NCBI RefSeq assembly: GCF_902499175.1
Contig: NZ_CABVQC010000045.1
Span: 1 to 64,000 of the forward strand
Source: Burkholderia aenigmatica
GTDB lineage: Bacteria > Pseudomonadota > Gammaproteobacteria > Burkholderiales > Burkholderiaceae
Direction of reading: 5' to 3'
Length of the DNA stretch: 64,000 bases
The position numbers and the translations under genes were made by a program. Positions 17,686 to 25,675 of this stretch are shown here, piece after piece. Position 1 is the stretch's first letter. The number at the start of each line of letters is the position of its first letter. The notes under the pieces were generated by a model. It worked only from the letters and a program-made list of their open reading frames with translations, made no database searches and was not told the DNA's origin.

Positions 17686-19080
17686 TTGAATATCAATCAG
17701 AGTTGTGTCGCTGTACGGGTGATGGTGGTTCTTTCGGCCGCGTTATTTGCGATGAGCACTGCGAAGGCTACTGACGTGTTCAATCTGGAAGGGTACGGGC
17801 CGGTCTCGCGTGCCATGGGCGGTACCGGCGTGGCCTACGACGTTGGCCCTGCGGCGATGATGCTGAACCCGGCAACGCTCGGGTTCATGGGTGATGGGAG
17901 ATACCTCTATCTCGGGTTCGATGTTGTGACGACCGACATCAAAACCACCAATATCGCGACGGGCGAATCGGCAAGCTCGGGCAATCACGGCAACAACAAC
18001 GGCCCCTACTTTGCGCCCGAAGCGGCATTCGTGTATCGGACCGAGAAGTATGCATTCGGCGTGGGTGCCTTCGCGGGAGGGGGGCTCGGCACGCAGTACG
18101 GTGGCAGTAGCTTTTTGTCGCGCACGAGCACCAACGGCATCAACACCGGCTTCGACAATTTTTCGCGTCTCCTCGTGTTGCGCATTCCGTTTGCCATGTC
18201 TTACGACGTTACGGACAAGCTGACAGTCGGTGGCTCGCTGGACGCGGTCTGGACCTCGCTGAATCTCGGCTTGCTGCTGGATGCCTCGCAAATCGGTACG
18301 CTCGCGGCCCAGCACCGCGCGTCGGGCACGCTGCTGCCCGCACTCGCCAGCGTGCCAGGGCTGTCGGGCGGGTATCTAAACTTCTCGAATAACGGAATCG
18401 TGGGCGGCGGAGCCGATGCCTGGGGGATCGGCGGCAAGCTGGGCCTCACGTATCGCCTCACGCCGAACACCGTGTTTGGCCTGGCCTACAACTTCAAGAC
18501 GCACGTGGGCGATCTGGGCGGGCATGCAACGTTGTCGGCAGTGAGTTCCGTTGCGGGAAACATCCCGCTCGACGGTCAGATCACGGTCCACAGCTTCGAA
18601 ATGCCCGCGCAGTTCACGGCAGGTATTAGCCACCGGTTCAACGATCACTGGAGCGTTTCGGCCGACTATCAGCGCGTGTTTCTCGCGAGCGCGTTCAAGG
18701 ACATCAATGTGAGCTTTGTACAGTCGGGCACGGGGGCGAACCTGAACCTGTCGCTGCCGCAGAACTACCGTGACATCAACGTGTTTGGCGTGGGGGCGGA
18801 GTACCGCTACAACGCGAGCCTCGCGTTCCGTGCGGGCTTCCATTATGCGCAGGAAGCCATACCCAACAATATGCTGTTGGCCGTCATTCCCGCCATCCCG
18901 ACCACGACCCTGACCGGCGGCGTCTCTTATGCGTTCAGCCAAAACAGCAAGATCGACCTCGGCATATCATTCGCACTGCAGAAGACCTTGACGAACACGA
19001 GTCAGCCCAACACCTCCGTGCCGATAAAGGTGACCCACTCGCAGATCAACGCAGCGGTGGCCTGGCAAAAACGGTTTTGA
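17686..19080 (+). CDS. tbuX: TbuX/TodX-type outer-membrane aromatic hydrocarbon channel (FadL family)
   Basis: This 464-aa FadL-family beta-barrel imports toluene-like hydrocarbons. It has an N-terminal signal peptide ending near AMSTAKA, followed by the hatch-type start FNLEGYGPVSRAMGGTG with the conserved MLNPATLG segment. It ends in an aromatic residue (KRF), as expected for an outer-membrane protein. The start is TTG after GGGAGA. In R. pickettii PKO1 tbuX also neighbours the tbu genes. Confidence 0.93.
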   Translation: MNINQSCVAVRVMVVLSAALFAMSTAKATDVFNLEGYGPVSRAMGGTGVAYDVGPAAMMLNPATLGFMGDGRYLYLGFDVVTTDIKTTNIATGESASSGNHGNNNGPYFAPEAAFVYRTEKYAFGVGAFAGGGLGTQYGGSSFLSRTSTNGINTGFDNFSRLLVLRIPFAMSYDVTDKLTVGGSLDAVWTSLNLGLLLDASQIGTLAAQHRASGTLLPALASVPGLSGGYLNFSNNGIVGGGADAWGIGGKLGLTYRLTPNTVFGLAYNFKTHVGDLGGHATLSAVSSVAGNIPLDGQITVHSFEMPAQFTAGISHRFNDHWSVSADYQRVFLASAFKDINVSFVQSGTGANLNLSLPQNYRDINVFGVGAEYRYNASLAFRAGFHYAQEAIPNNMLLAVIPAIPTTTLTGGVSYAFSQNSKIDLGISFALQKTLTNTSQPNTSVPIKVTHSQINAAVAWQKRF

Positions 19081-19815
19081 TGCAGAGGCGGGCGCGGGTG
19101 GGGTTGACCCTGTAGGTCAGGACTGTCAGACACCGTTAAAGGCAAACATTGTGATTATTGACGTACCACGTTCATCGGCGAAATTTAAGCCCACAAGAGG
19201 TCGCGTGAGTCGGGAACAGCAATTTTTGTGTTCACGAAGCCGGACATTGAAGTCATGAATGACCAAAGACGTTTTTAGACATAATGTATTGGACCTGCCG
19301 TACCTCAAGCGACGCGGGTTAAGCTTGAGGCTAGTGTCCTGAATTTGACGCTCGTAGAAGGGAAACGGAAGCGGACGCTCGTGCAATGAGATCTACGCGA
19401 AAATCCGCTAGCCGCTCAGGAAGTGGTACTTCCCCCAGAGGGCGCGGTCTAGCGTAAGTCGCATTGCGCAGATGATTGCTCCGAGTCATCAGAGGTCGAC
19501 AAACTATGTTTGACGAGTCAAATATACTGACGCATCGGGGATGCAAAGCACCTGCAGGCGTGGACGAACGCCTGGTTTGAGGCGGCCGTCGAACTAGGTT
19601 TTATCCGGTGGCCCTATGTACCCGACAAAGAAGTCGTCAAGCGTTTGCATGGCTACTTCAATGCAGGGTTGATGCCAATGGAAGCCGCCCAAGCATGCTT
19701 TGCGGCGAAGCATTGAGAAAGATCGATGATGATTCAACCAAGAAAAATCATACGAGGTTGTTAAGGGAAATCAAGTTATTGCTCGTTGCCGGATACTGGA
19801 TATATGGAGTTGCAA
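19081..19815. other. Gene-poor spacer between tbuX and the hydrolase
   Basis: This 735-bp stretch has no complete gene that can be supported. The minus-strand frames in 19126-19546 show no recognisable protein. Only the open fragment at 19531-19716 looks coding. It probably marks an old rearrangement that joined tbuX to the hydrolase-regulator block. Confidence 0.6.
19531..19716 (+). pseudogene. C-terminal fragment of an unidentified protein
   Basis: The frame reads protein-like (AKHLQAWTNAWFEAAVELG, then GYFNAGLMPMEAAQACFAAKH and stop), but no good start with a ribosome site precedes it and there is an in-frame stop just upstream. It looks like the end of a decayed gene. I do not recognise the family. 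Confidence 0.4.
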
Positions 19816-20646
19816 ATGTCGGATTCTTTAGAAATTGCGAATACAGTCACCGCAAATGGTATAAAAACCAATTATCACGATCGTGGTCAGGGAGTGCCTG
19901 TTCTTTTGATTCATGGATCGGGCCCTGGAGTAACCGCATGGGCGAACTGGCGCCTCACAATCCCTGAACTCGCGAAGCAGTTTCGCGTCATCGCACCGGA
20001 CATGGTGGGCTTTGGATATACCGAGCGGCCGGTGGGTATCCGGTATGACATGGATACCTGGGTCGGGCATGCGCTCGGGTTGCTGGATGCGCTTGGCATT
20101 GACAAGGCTCACGTGGTGGGCAACTCTTTCGGAGGGGCTCTGGCCTTGGCGCTGGCCATCCGGGCGCCCGAAAGAGTGCGCCGATTGGTCCTCATGGGCA
20201 GCGTGGGTATCTCCTTCCCGATAACGGAGGGGTTGGACAAGGTTTGGGGCTACGTTCCGTCAATCGACAACATGCGAGAGTTGCTCGATGTTTTTGCGTT
20301 CGACCGCAATCTCGTAAATGACGACCTCGCTCGCCTGCGTTATGAGGCAAGCATCCGGCCGAACTTTCAGGAAGCGTTTTCAAGTATGTTTCCGGCACCG
20401 CGCCAGCGTTGGGTGGACGCTATGGCGAGCCGGGAGGAGGACGTCGGCTCGCTTCCGCACGAGACACTCATCATCCATGGGCGCGAAGACCAGGTCATCC
20501 CGCTGTCCAATTCCTATACACTGCTCAGACTGATTCCACGGGCGCAGCTGCACGTGTTCGGCCGCTGTGGCCATTGGACGCAGATTGAACATGGAGAGCG
20601 ATTTAACCGGTTGGTCGGTGACTTCTTCTCGGAAGAGGCGCTTTAA
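19816..20646 (+). CDS. 2-Hydroxymuconic semialdehyde hydrolase family (DmpD/TodF-like)
   Basis: This 276-aa alpha/beta hydrolase hydrolyses meta-cleavage products, including ketones from substituted catechols that DmpC cannot oxidise. The oxyanion region HGSGPG, the nucleophile GNSFGG, the acid in IIHGREDQVIP and the His in CGHWTQIEH are all present. The ATG at 19816 has GGAG six bases upstream; earlier in-frame ATGs lack one. In the dmp operon this gene lies between dmpC and dmpE; here it is displaced by about 13 kb. Confidence 0.9.
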   Translation: MSDSLEIANTVTANGIKTNYHDRGQGVPVLLIHGSGPGVTAWANWRLTIPELAKQFRVIAPDMVGFGYTERPVGIRYDMDTWVGHALGLLDALGIDKAHVVGNSFGGALALALAIRAPERVRRLVLMGSVGISFPITEGLDKVWGYVPSIDNMRELLDVFAFDRNLVNDDLARLRYEASIRPNFQEAFSSMFPAPRQRWVDAMASREEDVGSLPHETLIIHGREDQVIPLSNSYTLLRLIPRAQLHVFGRCGHWTQIEHGERFNRLVGDFFSEEAL

Positions 20647-20662
20647 GCCTCCGCGCGGAGGC
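20647..20662 (+). terminator. Short GC hairpin after the hydrolase gene
   Basis: GCCTCC-GCGC-GGAGGC immediately follows the hydrolase stop and is followed by CTTTGG. The stem is short and the T-run weak, so it may end transcription only partly before tbuT. Confidence 0.4.
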
Positions 20663-20818
20663 CTTTGGGGGGCGTTCAAGTGACGCCAACGGCATGTGGC
20701 AACGAACGGTCCCCCAATTAGGTTTTCGTTCCAGGCAGGTTTACGCACCCGGTGAGAGCGTGCGAGACGATGAACTTTTAAGAAAGAGCCCTGACTGGCG
20801 ATTTCCTGAGGAGGGAAC

Positions 20819-22663
20819 ATGAAGGAGGAGAAAGGGAAAGCGGGAGAAATAGACAGAGGAATACCGCTTTTCGTGCCAGATGTAGTGGCTGATCTGCATT
20901 TTCCGGACATTCGGGATCTGGCGGAACGGCTTCGTTTCAATCCTGCGGACGGTCGCATCTGGCTCGACGATCGTCGAATGGTCTTGATCCATACGGACGC
21001 GTTTGCTTCACTGCGACAGGAACTCATCGAAGCTTTAGGTAGCGATGCTGCGCGCGGATTGCTGACCCGCATGGGATATCTATCGGGTTCTCGGGATGCC
21101 GCGCTCGCACGAAAGGTTCGCGGGCAAGACAGCGCATTTGATGCCTTCGCGGTAGGTCCTCAACTTCACGCCCTGGAAGGCATCGTCCTGGTAGAACCTG
21201 TCAGAGTGGATATCGACAGCACCACCGGTCAGTATTACGGGGAATTTCTGTGGAAAGACTCGTCCGAGGATGAGGCTCACATATCCGTGTACGGCATCGG
21301 CTCCGAACCAGCCTGCTGGATGCAGATTGGCTACGCGTGCGGCTACACGAGCGCTTTCATGGGCCGGCGTATTCTATACCGGGAAGTCGAATGCCGCGCG
21401 ATGGGCAATACATTATGTCGAATCATTGGAAAGCCCGTGGACGAGTGGGACGCCCCCGATGCGGATCTTCGGTATATGCTGCCACAATCTCTGGAGAAAC
21501 GTCGCTTTGTCGCGTTGAAAAGTTCAGGGCCAGCCCCGACTGACTCTACAGATCATGAGTGTGTGCCTTGCAAGCCTGACGAAGTGCCTGTCAAAGAAGG
21601 ACCAATAGGGGCGTCTGCTGGATTCAACGCAGTGATGCACAAAATATTCAGAGTGGCTCCCACTAGTGCGACCGTTTTACTGATGGGCGAGAGCGGCGTG
21701 GGCAAAAGCCTGTTTGCTCGGGAACTGCACAACAGAAGTTCGCGTGTAGGGAAACCATTCGTTGAATTAAATTGTGCAGCTCTTCCCGATTCGCTGATTG
21801 AATCGGAGCTTTTTGGTGTGGAGCGAGGGGCATTCACCGGCGCATCCGATGCCCGCGTTGGGCGTTTCGAAAGCGCAAACGAAGGGACCATTTTTTTGGA
21901 TGAGATTGGTAATCTCAGTCTAACCGCTCAAGCGAAGCTATTGAGAGTTTTGCAAACGGGGGAGATGGAGCACCTCGGGAGTTCAAAGACGGTTAAGGTA
22001 AATGTTCGGGTAATTACTGCGACTAATGACAACCTCAAACAGGCGATAAAAAGCGGGCGTTTTCGTGAGGATCTTTTCTACCGGCTGAATGTATTTCCAA
22101 TTGTTATTCCACCTTTGCGTGAAAGAAAGGATGATATCCCGGTTTTGCTGGAATTTTTCATAAAGAAATTTTCAAAAAGGCATGGTCGGTCCCTCAAGGG
22201 CTTATCCAATCGTGCGCTTCATCTATTGCTGGATTACTCGTGGCCCGGGAATATCCGCGAGATGGAAAATGTGCTCGAACGTGGCGTTATCCTCGCCGAG
22301 GAAGGCGGTACGCTCGATGTATGCCACTTGTTTAGTAGCGGTGACACCGTGGAATGTAAGGGTGCTTTTGGTTTAAGCGACCTTGGGTCGCTTGCCCTCG
22401 ATTCCATATCGACGAGCGCTCCCCCCGAGACGATCCGCAAGAGCGGAGAAGCCCCGGAGGGGCTCGAGGATTGGGCAGCGCTTGCTGTACAGATGAACAA
22501 AGCGACACTTTGCGAGGTCGAAGATGCGCTCGTACGCGCGGCACTCAAAGCCGCGAACGGGAACATATCAGAAGCCGCACGTCTTCTCGGATTGACACGC
22601 GCGCAACTCGACTACCGTGTCAAGAAGTTGAACAATTCAATGCCAATCTCGACGGAGAAGTAG
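20819..22663 (+). CDS. tbuT: Sigma-54-dependent activator, XylR/DmpR/TbuT type
   Basis: This 614-aa NtrC-family activator senses aromatic effectors directly. It has the XylR_N sensory domain (about 15-125), a V4R domain (about 140-205) with the WMQIGYACGYTSAFMGR segment, an AAA+ domain (Walker A GESGVGKS 290-297, GAFTGA 337-342, Walker B near 357-363) and a C-terminal Fis-type helix-turn-helix (NISEAARLLGLTRAQLDY). It probably activates -24/-12 promoters of the tmo and/or phenol operons. The start ATG follows TGAGGAGGGAAC. Whether it responds to toluene (TbuT-like) or phenols (DmpR-like) cannot be told; the tbuX/tmo context favours the former. Confidence 0.93.
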   Translation: MKEEKGKAGEIDRGIPLFVPDVVADLHFPDIRDLAERLRFNPADGRIWLDDRRMVLIHTDAFASLRQELIEALGSDAARGLLTRMGYLSGSRDAALARKVRGQDSAFDAFAVGPQLHALEGIVLVEPVRVDIDSTTGQYYGEFLWKDSSEDEAHISVYGIGSEPACWMQIGYACGYTSAFMGRRILYREVECRAMGNTLCRIIGKPVDEWDAPDADLRYMLPQSLEKRRFVALKSSGPAPTDSTDHECVPCKPDEVPVKEGPIGASAGFNAVMHKIFRVAPTSATVLLMGESGVGKSLFARELHNRSSRVGKPFVELNCAALPDSLIESELFGVERGAFTGASDARVGRFESANEGTIFLDEIGNLSLTAQAKLLRVLQTGEMEHLGSSKTVKVNVRVITATNDNLKQAIKSGRFREDLFYRLNVFPIVIPPLRERKDDIPVLLEFFIKKFSKRHGRSLKGLSNRALHLLLDYSWPGNIREMENVLERGVILAEEGGTLDVCHLFSSGDTVECKGAFGLSDLGSLALDSISTSAPPETIRKSGEAPEGLEDWAALAVQMNKATLCEVEDALVRAALKAANGNISEAARLLGLTRAQLDYRVKKLNNSMPISTEK

Positions 22664-22756
22664 AGAGCGCAAAGCACCAGCGTTTGGGATCAACCGAATC
22701 GAAGATCTGCTTCGGCTTTGTTCGGGAGGTTAGGGGCGCTGGTGGTGCAGACGCAA

Positions 22757-23551
22757 TTAGGCTTTTTTAACGCACCTCGCCTGACCAAATGCATTCCATT
22801 GATTGATCAGGTTGGCGATAGCGCGGCCTTCCTGAGTTTGTGACGCGATGCGACGCGTCAGCAGCGTGTCGCCGATGCAGCGCTTAATGCGCGAAAATTG
22901 CGCCTCAACGCGAGCGCGCAGGCCATAGCCATATTTGTTCTGGAATGCATACTGTCCCTTCTCTTTCAGATAACGCACAAGTTGATCGTGCCAACGATTT
23001 TGCTTCGCGTCATCGACCGCATCGGCCTTGGGAGGAATCACCGGCACGACGCCGCTGGCGAGCAGTTGTTCATTGCGCTCGATCTGGTAATACGCCGTAT
23101 CGGCAATGAGTCGATCGATCTTACCGACTTGCGGCAACAGCAAATCGAGGCCGCTACTGTCTCCAGTGCCGGTATCGGTGATTTCCACTGCCAGTACGTC
23201 GCCTTCAGCATCCATGGCCAGATGCATCATGCGCCATGGCGTACGCTCAGCTTTCTTGCCGTATTTCTTTTCGTACCATGCGCCGGCATGAGAAAAGCGC
23301 AAGCCCGTGCTGTCCACTATCACCGTCACCGGCTCGCCTTCATTGAGGCGCTCAGCCGCGCGCACGCACTTCCTGCGCACCGTGATGTCCAGCGAAGCAA
23401 ACAGGTCCGACAGATGGCCAAAGCTGGGTACGGGCAGCTCGACGCCACGCCCGCGCCAATAGTCGTGCATGAAGCCCGCGAATTCCCGCAAACCCATCCG
23501 GTACATGCGATACAGCATAAACAGCAAGTTTGAGATAGCCCCTTGATTCAC
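22757..23551 (-). pseudogene. IS5-family transposase, 5'-truncated
   Basis: This 264-codon minus-strand frame has the DDE parts of an IS5-type transposase (VIVDSTGLRFSHAG, ADTAYYQ, and a final VEAQFSRIKRCIGD). It starts abruptly without the usual N-terminal 60-80 residues, and its apparent GTG start lies exactly where the ABC-ATPase fragment begins. The element therefore seems to have lost its right end in a deletion that also removed most of the ATPase gene. Confidence 0.8.
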
Positions 23552-24012
23552 CGGACACGGTCTCTGTTTCTGGATGAACCCACTTCAGGGGTAGATCCCA
23601 TCACCCGGCGCGAATTCTGGACCCACATCAACGGACTGGCCCGCAAGGGCGTGACCATCATGGTCACCACCCACTTCATGGACGAGGCCGAATACTGCGA
23701 TCGCGTGGCCATGCTGTCGCGTGCGCAACTGATTGCGCTGGATACGCCCGACGCGCTCAGTATGAGCTCCATTAACCGCATCCTATTTGCCTAGAGGGAA
23801 GTCGTGCACAGTTGACTGGGTGATGATTGAAAACGGAGTCGAGGATGTCGGAAGCGGTAGCGCAGTGGGCGGGCCACTTGGAGGCGATCGAGGCCGAGGG
23901 TACCGCGCTCAAGCGTTCGGCGATCAGCCCAGAACGGCCCGACCCGACGATGGAGGACGCCTTCATTCACCTGGTGGAGTCGGCGGACCGCGAGATGGAG
24001 GCCACCATATGA
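23543..24012 (+). pseudogene. ABC exporter ATPase (RbbA/YhhG type), C-terminal remnant split by a 144-bp insert
   Basis: The remnant starts at the Walker B region (LFLDEPTSGVDPITRREFW) and keeps the H-loop (VTTHFMDEAEYCDRVAM). It is then interrupted at 23760-23903 by a small element. Deleting that insert and one copy of the 8-bp duplication restores the frame TPDALKRSAISPERPDPTMEDAFIHLVE. Walker A and the signature motif are missing, so the protein cannot work. The stop overlaps the permease ATG (ATGA). Confidence 0.88.
23760..23903 (+). mobile_element. 144-bp IS66-like miniature element with 8-bp target duplication
   Basis: The insert starts GTATGAGC and ends GGGTAC (GTA...TAC termini as in IS66) and is flanked by CGCGCTCA at 23752-23759 and 23904-23911. 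It contains an ATG-started frame (MSEAVAQWAGHLEAIEAEG) resembling the N terminus of IS66 TnpA-type accessory proteins. Precise removal restores the ATPase frame. IS66 elements make 8-bp duplications, so the class assignment is plausible; the terminal repeats match only partly. Confidence 0.72.
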
Positions 24013-24123
24013 ACGGCGCCACAATGCACAAAGACGGGAGTGGCCCCCTGCAGACCGACTTGCGCCGTTTTGATCTGCGGCGCTTGATGGCACTGGTGAC
24101 CAAGGAAAGCTACGGGCTCGTTT
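24009..24123 (+). pseudogene. ABC-2 permease (YhhJ type), N-terminal fragment
   Basis: The 38-codon fragment ends LMALVTKESYGLV exactly at the left end of the IS3-family element. The start ATG overlaps the ATPase stop. About 200 central residues of the expected ~370-aa permease are absent, so the gene is dead. Confidence 0.82.
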
Positions 24124-24191
24124 CGTAAGCTCCCCCAATTGGTAGACATCAGCCGGTAGAATTTCGGGGCCTCCACGAGTCGGAGACTCCC

Positions 24192-24458
24192 TTGAAGAAA
24201 AGCAGGTTCACGGAAAGCCAGATCGTTGCGGTGCTGAAGGAAGGCGAGGCCGGTATGCCGGTTGCCGAACTGTGCCGCAAGCACGGCGTTAGCAGCGCCA
24301 CGTACTACCAGTGGAAGAGCAAGTACTCGGGCGTACAGGTGTCCGAGTTGCAGCGGCTGCGCGAGCTCGAGGCCGAGAACGCCAAGCTCAAGCGCATGTA
24401 CGCGGATCTGGCCCTGGAGAATTCGGCGATCAAGGATGTTCTGAACCGAAAATCCTGA
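24192..24458 (+). CDS. IS3-family transposase OrfA (helix-turn-helix)
   Basis: This 88-aa protein is a typical IS3 OrfA: helix-turn-helix (SQIVAVLKEGEAGMP, CRKHGVSSATYYQWKSKY) followed by a leucine-zipper stretch (LQRLRELEAENAKLK). It ends at an AAAA tract (CCGAAAATCC) where a -1 slip gives the OrfAB fusion. Confidence 0.92.
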   Translation: MKKSRFTESQIVAVLKEGEAGMPVAELCRKHGVSSATYYQWKSKYSGVQVSELQRLRELEAENAKLKRMYADLALENSAIKDVLNRKS

Positions 24459-25309
24459 CGCCGTCGGCCAGGCGCGAGGTGGTCGAACAGTTGGTGCAAG
24501 CCCGACTGTCGATCGCTCGTGCCTGTCGAATTGCAGGCCTGTCGCGGGCGGCGTACTACAAGAGGCCAGTGTCGGCATCCGAGCGAGATGCCGACGTGAT
24601 CGAGGCGCTCAATGCCATCGTCAGCCGGCATGGGCGCTGGGGGTTCTGGAAATGCTTTACCCGGTTGCGGCTTGATGGCCGCTGCTGGAACAAAAAGCGT
24701 GTGCATCGGGTGTACTGCGATATGGGTTTGAATTTGCCTCGGCGTTGCAAGAAGCGGCTACCAGACCGGCCCCATCAGCCGTTGGACCTGGCAAGCGAGC
24801 CCAACCGCTGCTGGGCCTTGGACTTCATGCACGACGCCTTGTATTGCGGTCGGCGGTTTCGGACATTGAATGTAATCGACGAAGCCAATCGGGAGTGCTT
24901 GGCCATCGAGGTTGGCACGTCGATCCCATCGGCCAGGCTGATCCGCGTCTTGAGTCGCTTGGTCGACTGCTACGGCGCCCCGAATGCCATACGGCTGGAC
25001 AACGGCCCGGAGCTAGTCTCCCAAGCGTTCACTGAATGGGCCGCAGCCAAAGGCATCGCGGTTCGATACATCCAGCCGGGTAAGCCCAACCAAAACGCCT
25101 TTATCGAGCGTTTCAACCGAACGTACCGCACCGAAGTGCTCGATGCGCATCTGTTCGCCAACCTGGAGCAGGTCCAGGCCATCACAGACCAGTGGCTGGT
25201 CGAGTACAACGAATACCGCCCCCATGAAGCGTTGGGTGGCGTCCCGCCGGCGCAGTATATGCCCCGGTTAACCCACGCTCCGAATCTCTATCGGCCGCTG
25301 TCTACTTGA
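24443..25309 (+). CDS. IS3-family transposase OrfB (DDE integrase)
   Basis: The rve-type catalytic domain has Asp (ALDFMHDAL), Asp (RLDNGPELVS) and Glu (AFIERFNRTYR), with the C-terminal YNEYRPHEALGG motif. It is expressed as an OrfAB fusion by -1 frameshift near 24448, so no independent start is assigned; the given start is where homology to the fusion begins. It appears intact. Confidence 0.92.
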   Translation, partial: EPKILTPSARREVVEQLVQARLSIARACRIAGLSRAAYYKRPVSASERDADVIEALNAIVSRHGRWGFWKCFTRLRLDGRCWNKKRVHRVYCDMGLNLPRRCKKRLPDRPHQPLDLASEPNRCWALDFMHDALYCGRRFRTLNVIDEANRECLAIEVGTSIPSARLIRVLSRLVDCYGAPNAIRLDNGPELVSQAFTEWAAAKGIAVRYIQPGKPNQNAFIERFNRTYRTEVLDAHLFANLEQVQAITDQWLVEYNEYRPHEALGGVPPAQYMPRLTHAPNLYRPLST

Positions 25310-25321
25310 CGGGGGTGCTTA

Positions 25322-25675
25322 CGGTTTGCGCTCCTGCTCGCCAGTCTGGTGCTGTTCATCCTGTCGGTGGTCGGCATCGGTCTGATGATTTCCGCGGTCA
25401 GCATGACGCAGCAGCAGGCCATCCTGGGGGCGTTCGCCATCGGCGTGCCGGCGGTGCTGATGTCCGGCTTTGCGACGCCTGTGGAAAACATGCCCGTCGT
25501 CCTGCAATGGCTGGCCCAGGCCATTCCGCTGACCCACTTCCTCATCATCGTCGAAGGCAGCTTTCTCAAGGCCATGCCGCCCGGTGACATTCTCGCCAGC
25601 CTGTGGCCGCTGGCGGTCATCGCCCTGGCCACGCTGACGATGGCCACCGTATTCGTCCGAGGACGCCTGCAATGA
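25322..25675 (+). pseudogene. ABC-2 permease, C-terminal fragment
   Basis: The fragment (about 117 codons) keeps the last membrane segments of a YhhJ-type ABC-2 permease (LVLFILSVVGIGLMIS, LGAFAIGVPAVLMSGFATP, THFLIIVEGSFLKAM). It begins right at the IS3 right end. Its stop overlaps the next gene's ATG. Joining it to the N-terminal fragment leaves a frame mismatch and a gap of roughly 200 residues, so a deletion accompanied or followed the insertion. Confidence 0.85.

Larger units (their letters stand above)
24124..25323 (+). mobile_element. IS3-family element, IS407/IS51-like group
   Basis: The ends CGTAAGCTCCCCCAATTGG (left) and its counterpart CGTAAGCACCCCCGTCAAG (right, read inward) form imperfect inverted repeats continuing into GTAGACA. 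The element is flanked by GTTT (24120-24123 and 25324-25327), the 4-bp duplication length of the IS407 group. It carries orfA and orfB in the usual overlapping frames. Confidence 0.9.
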
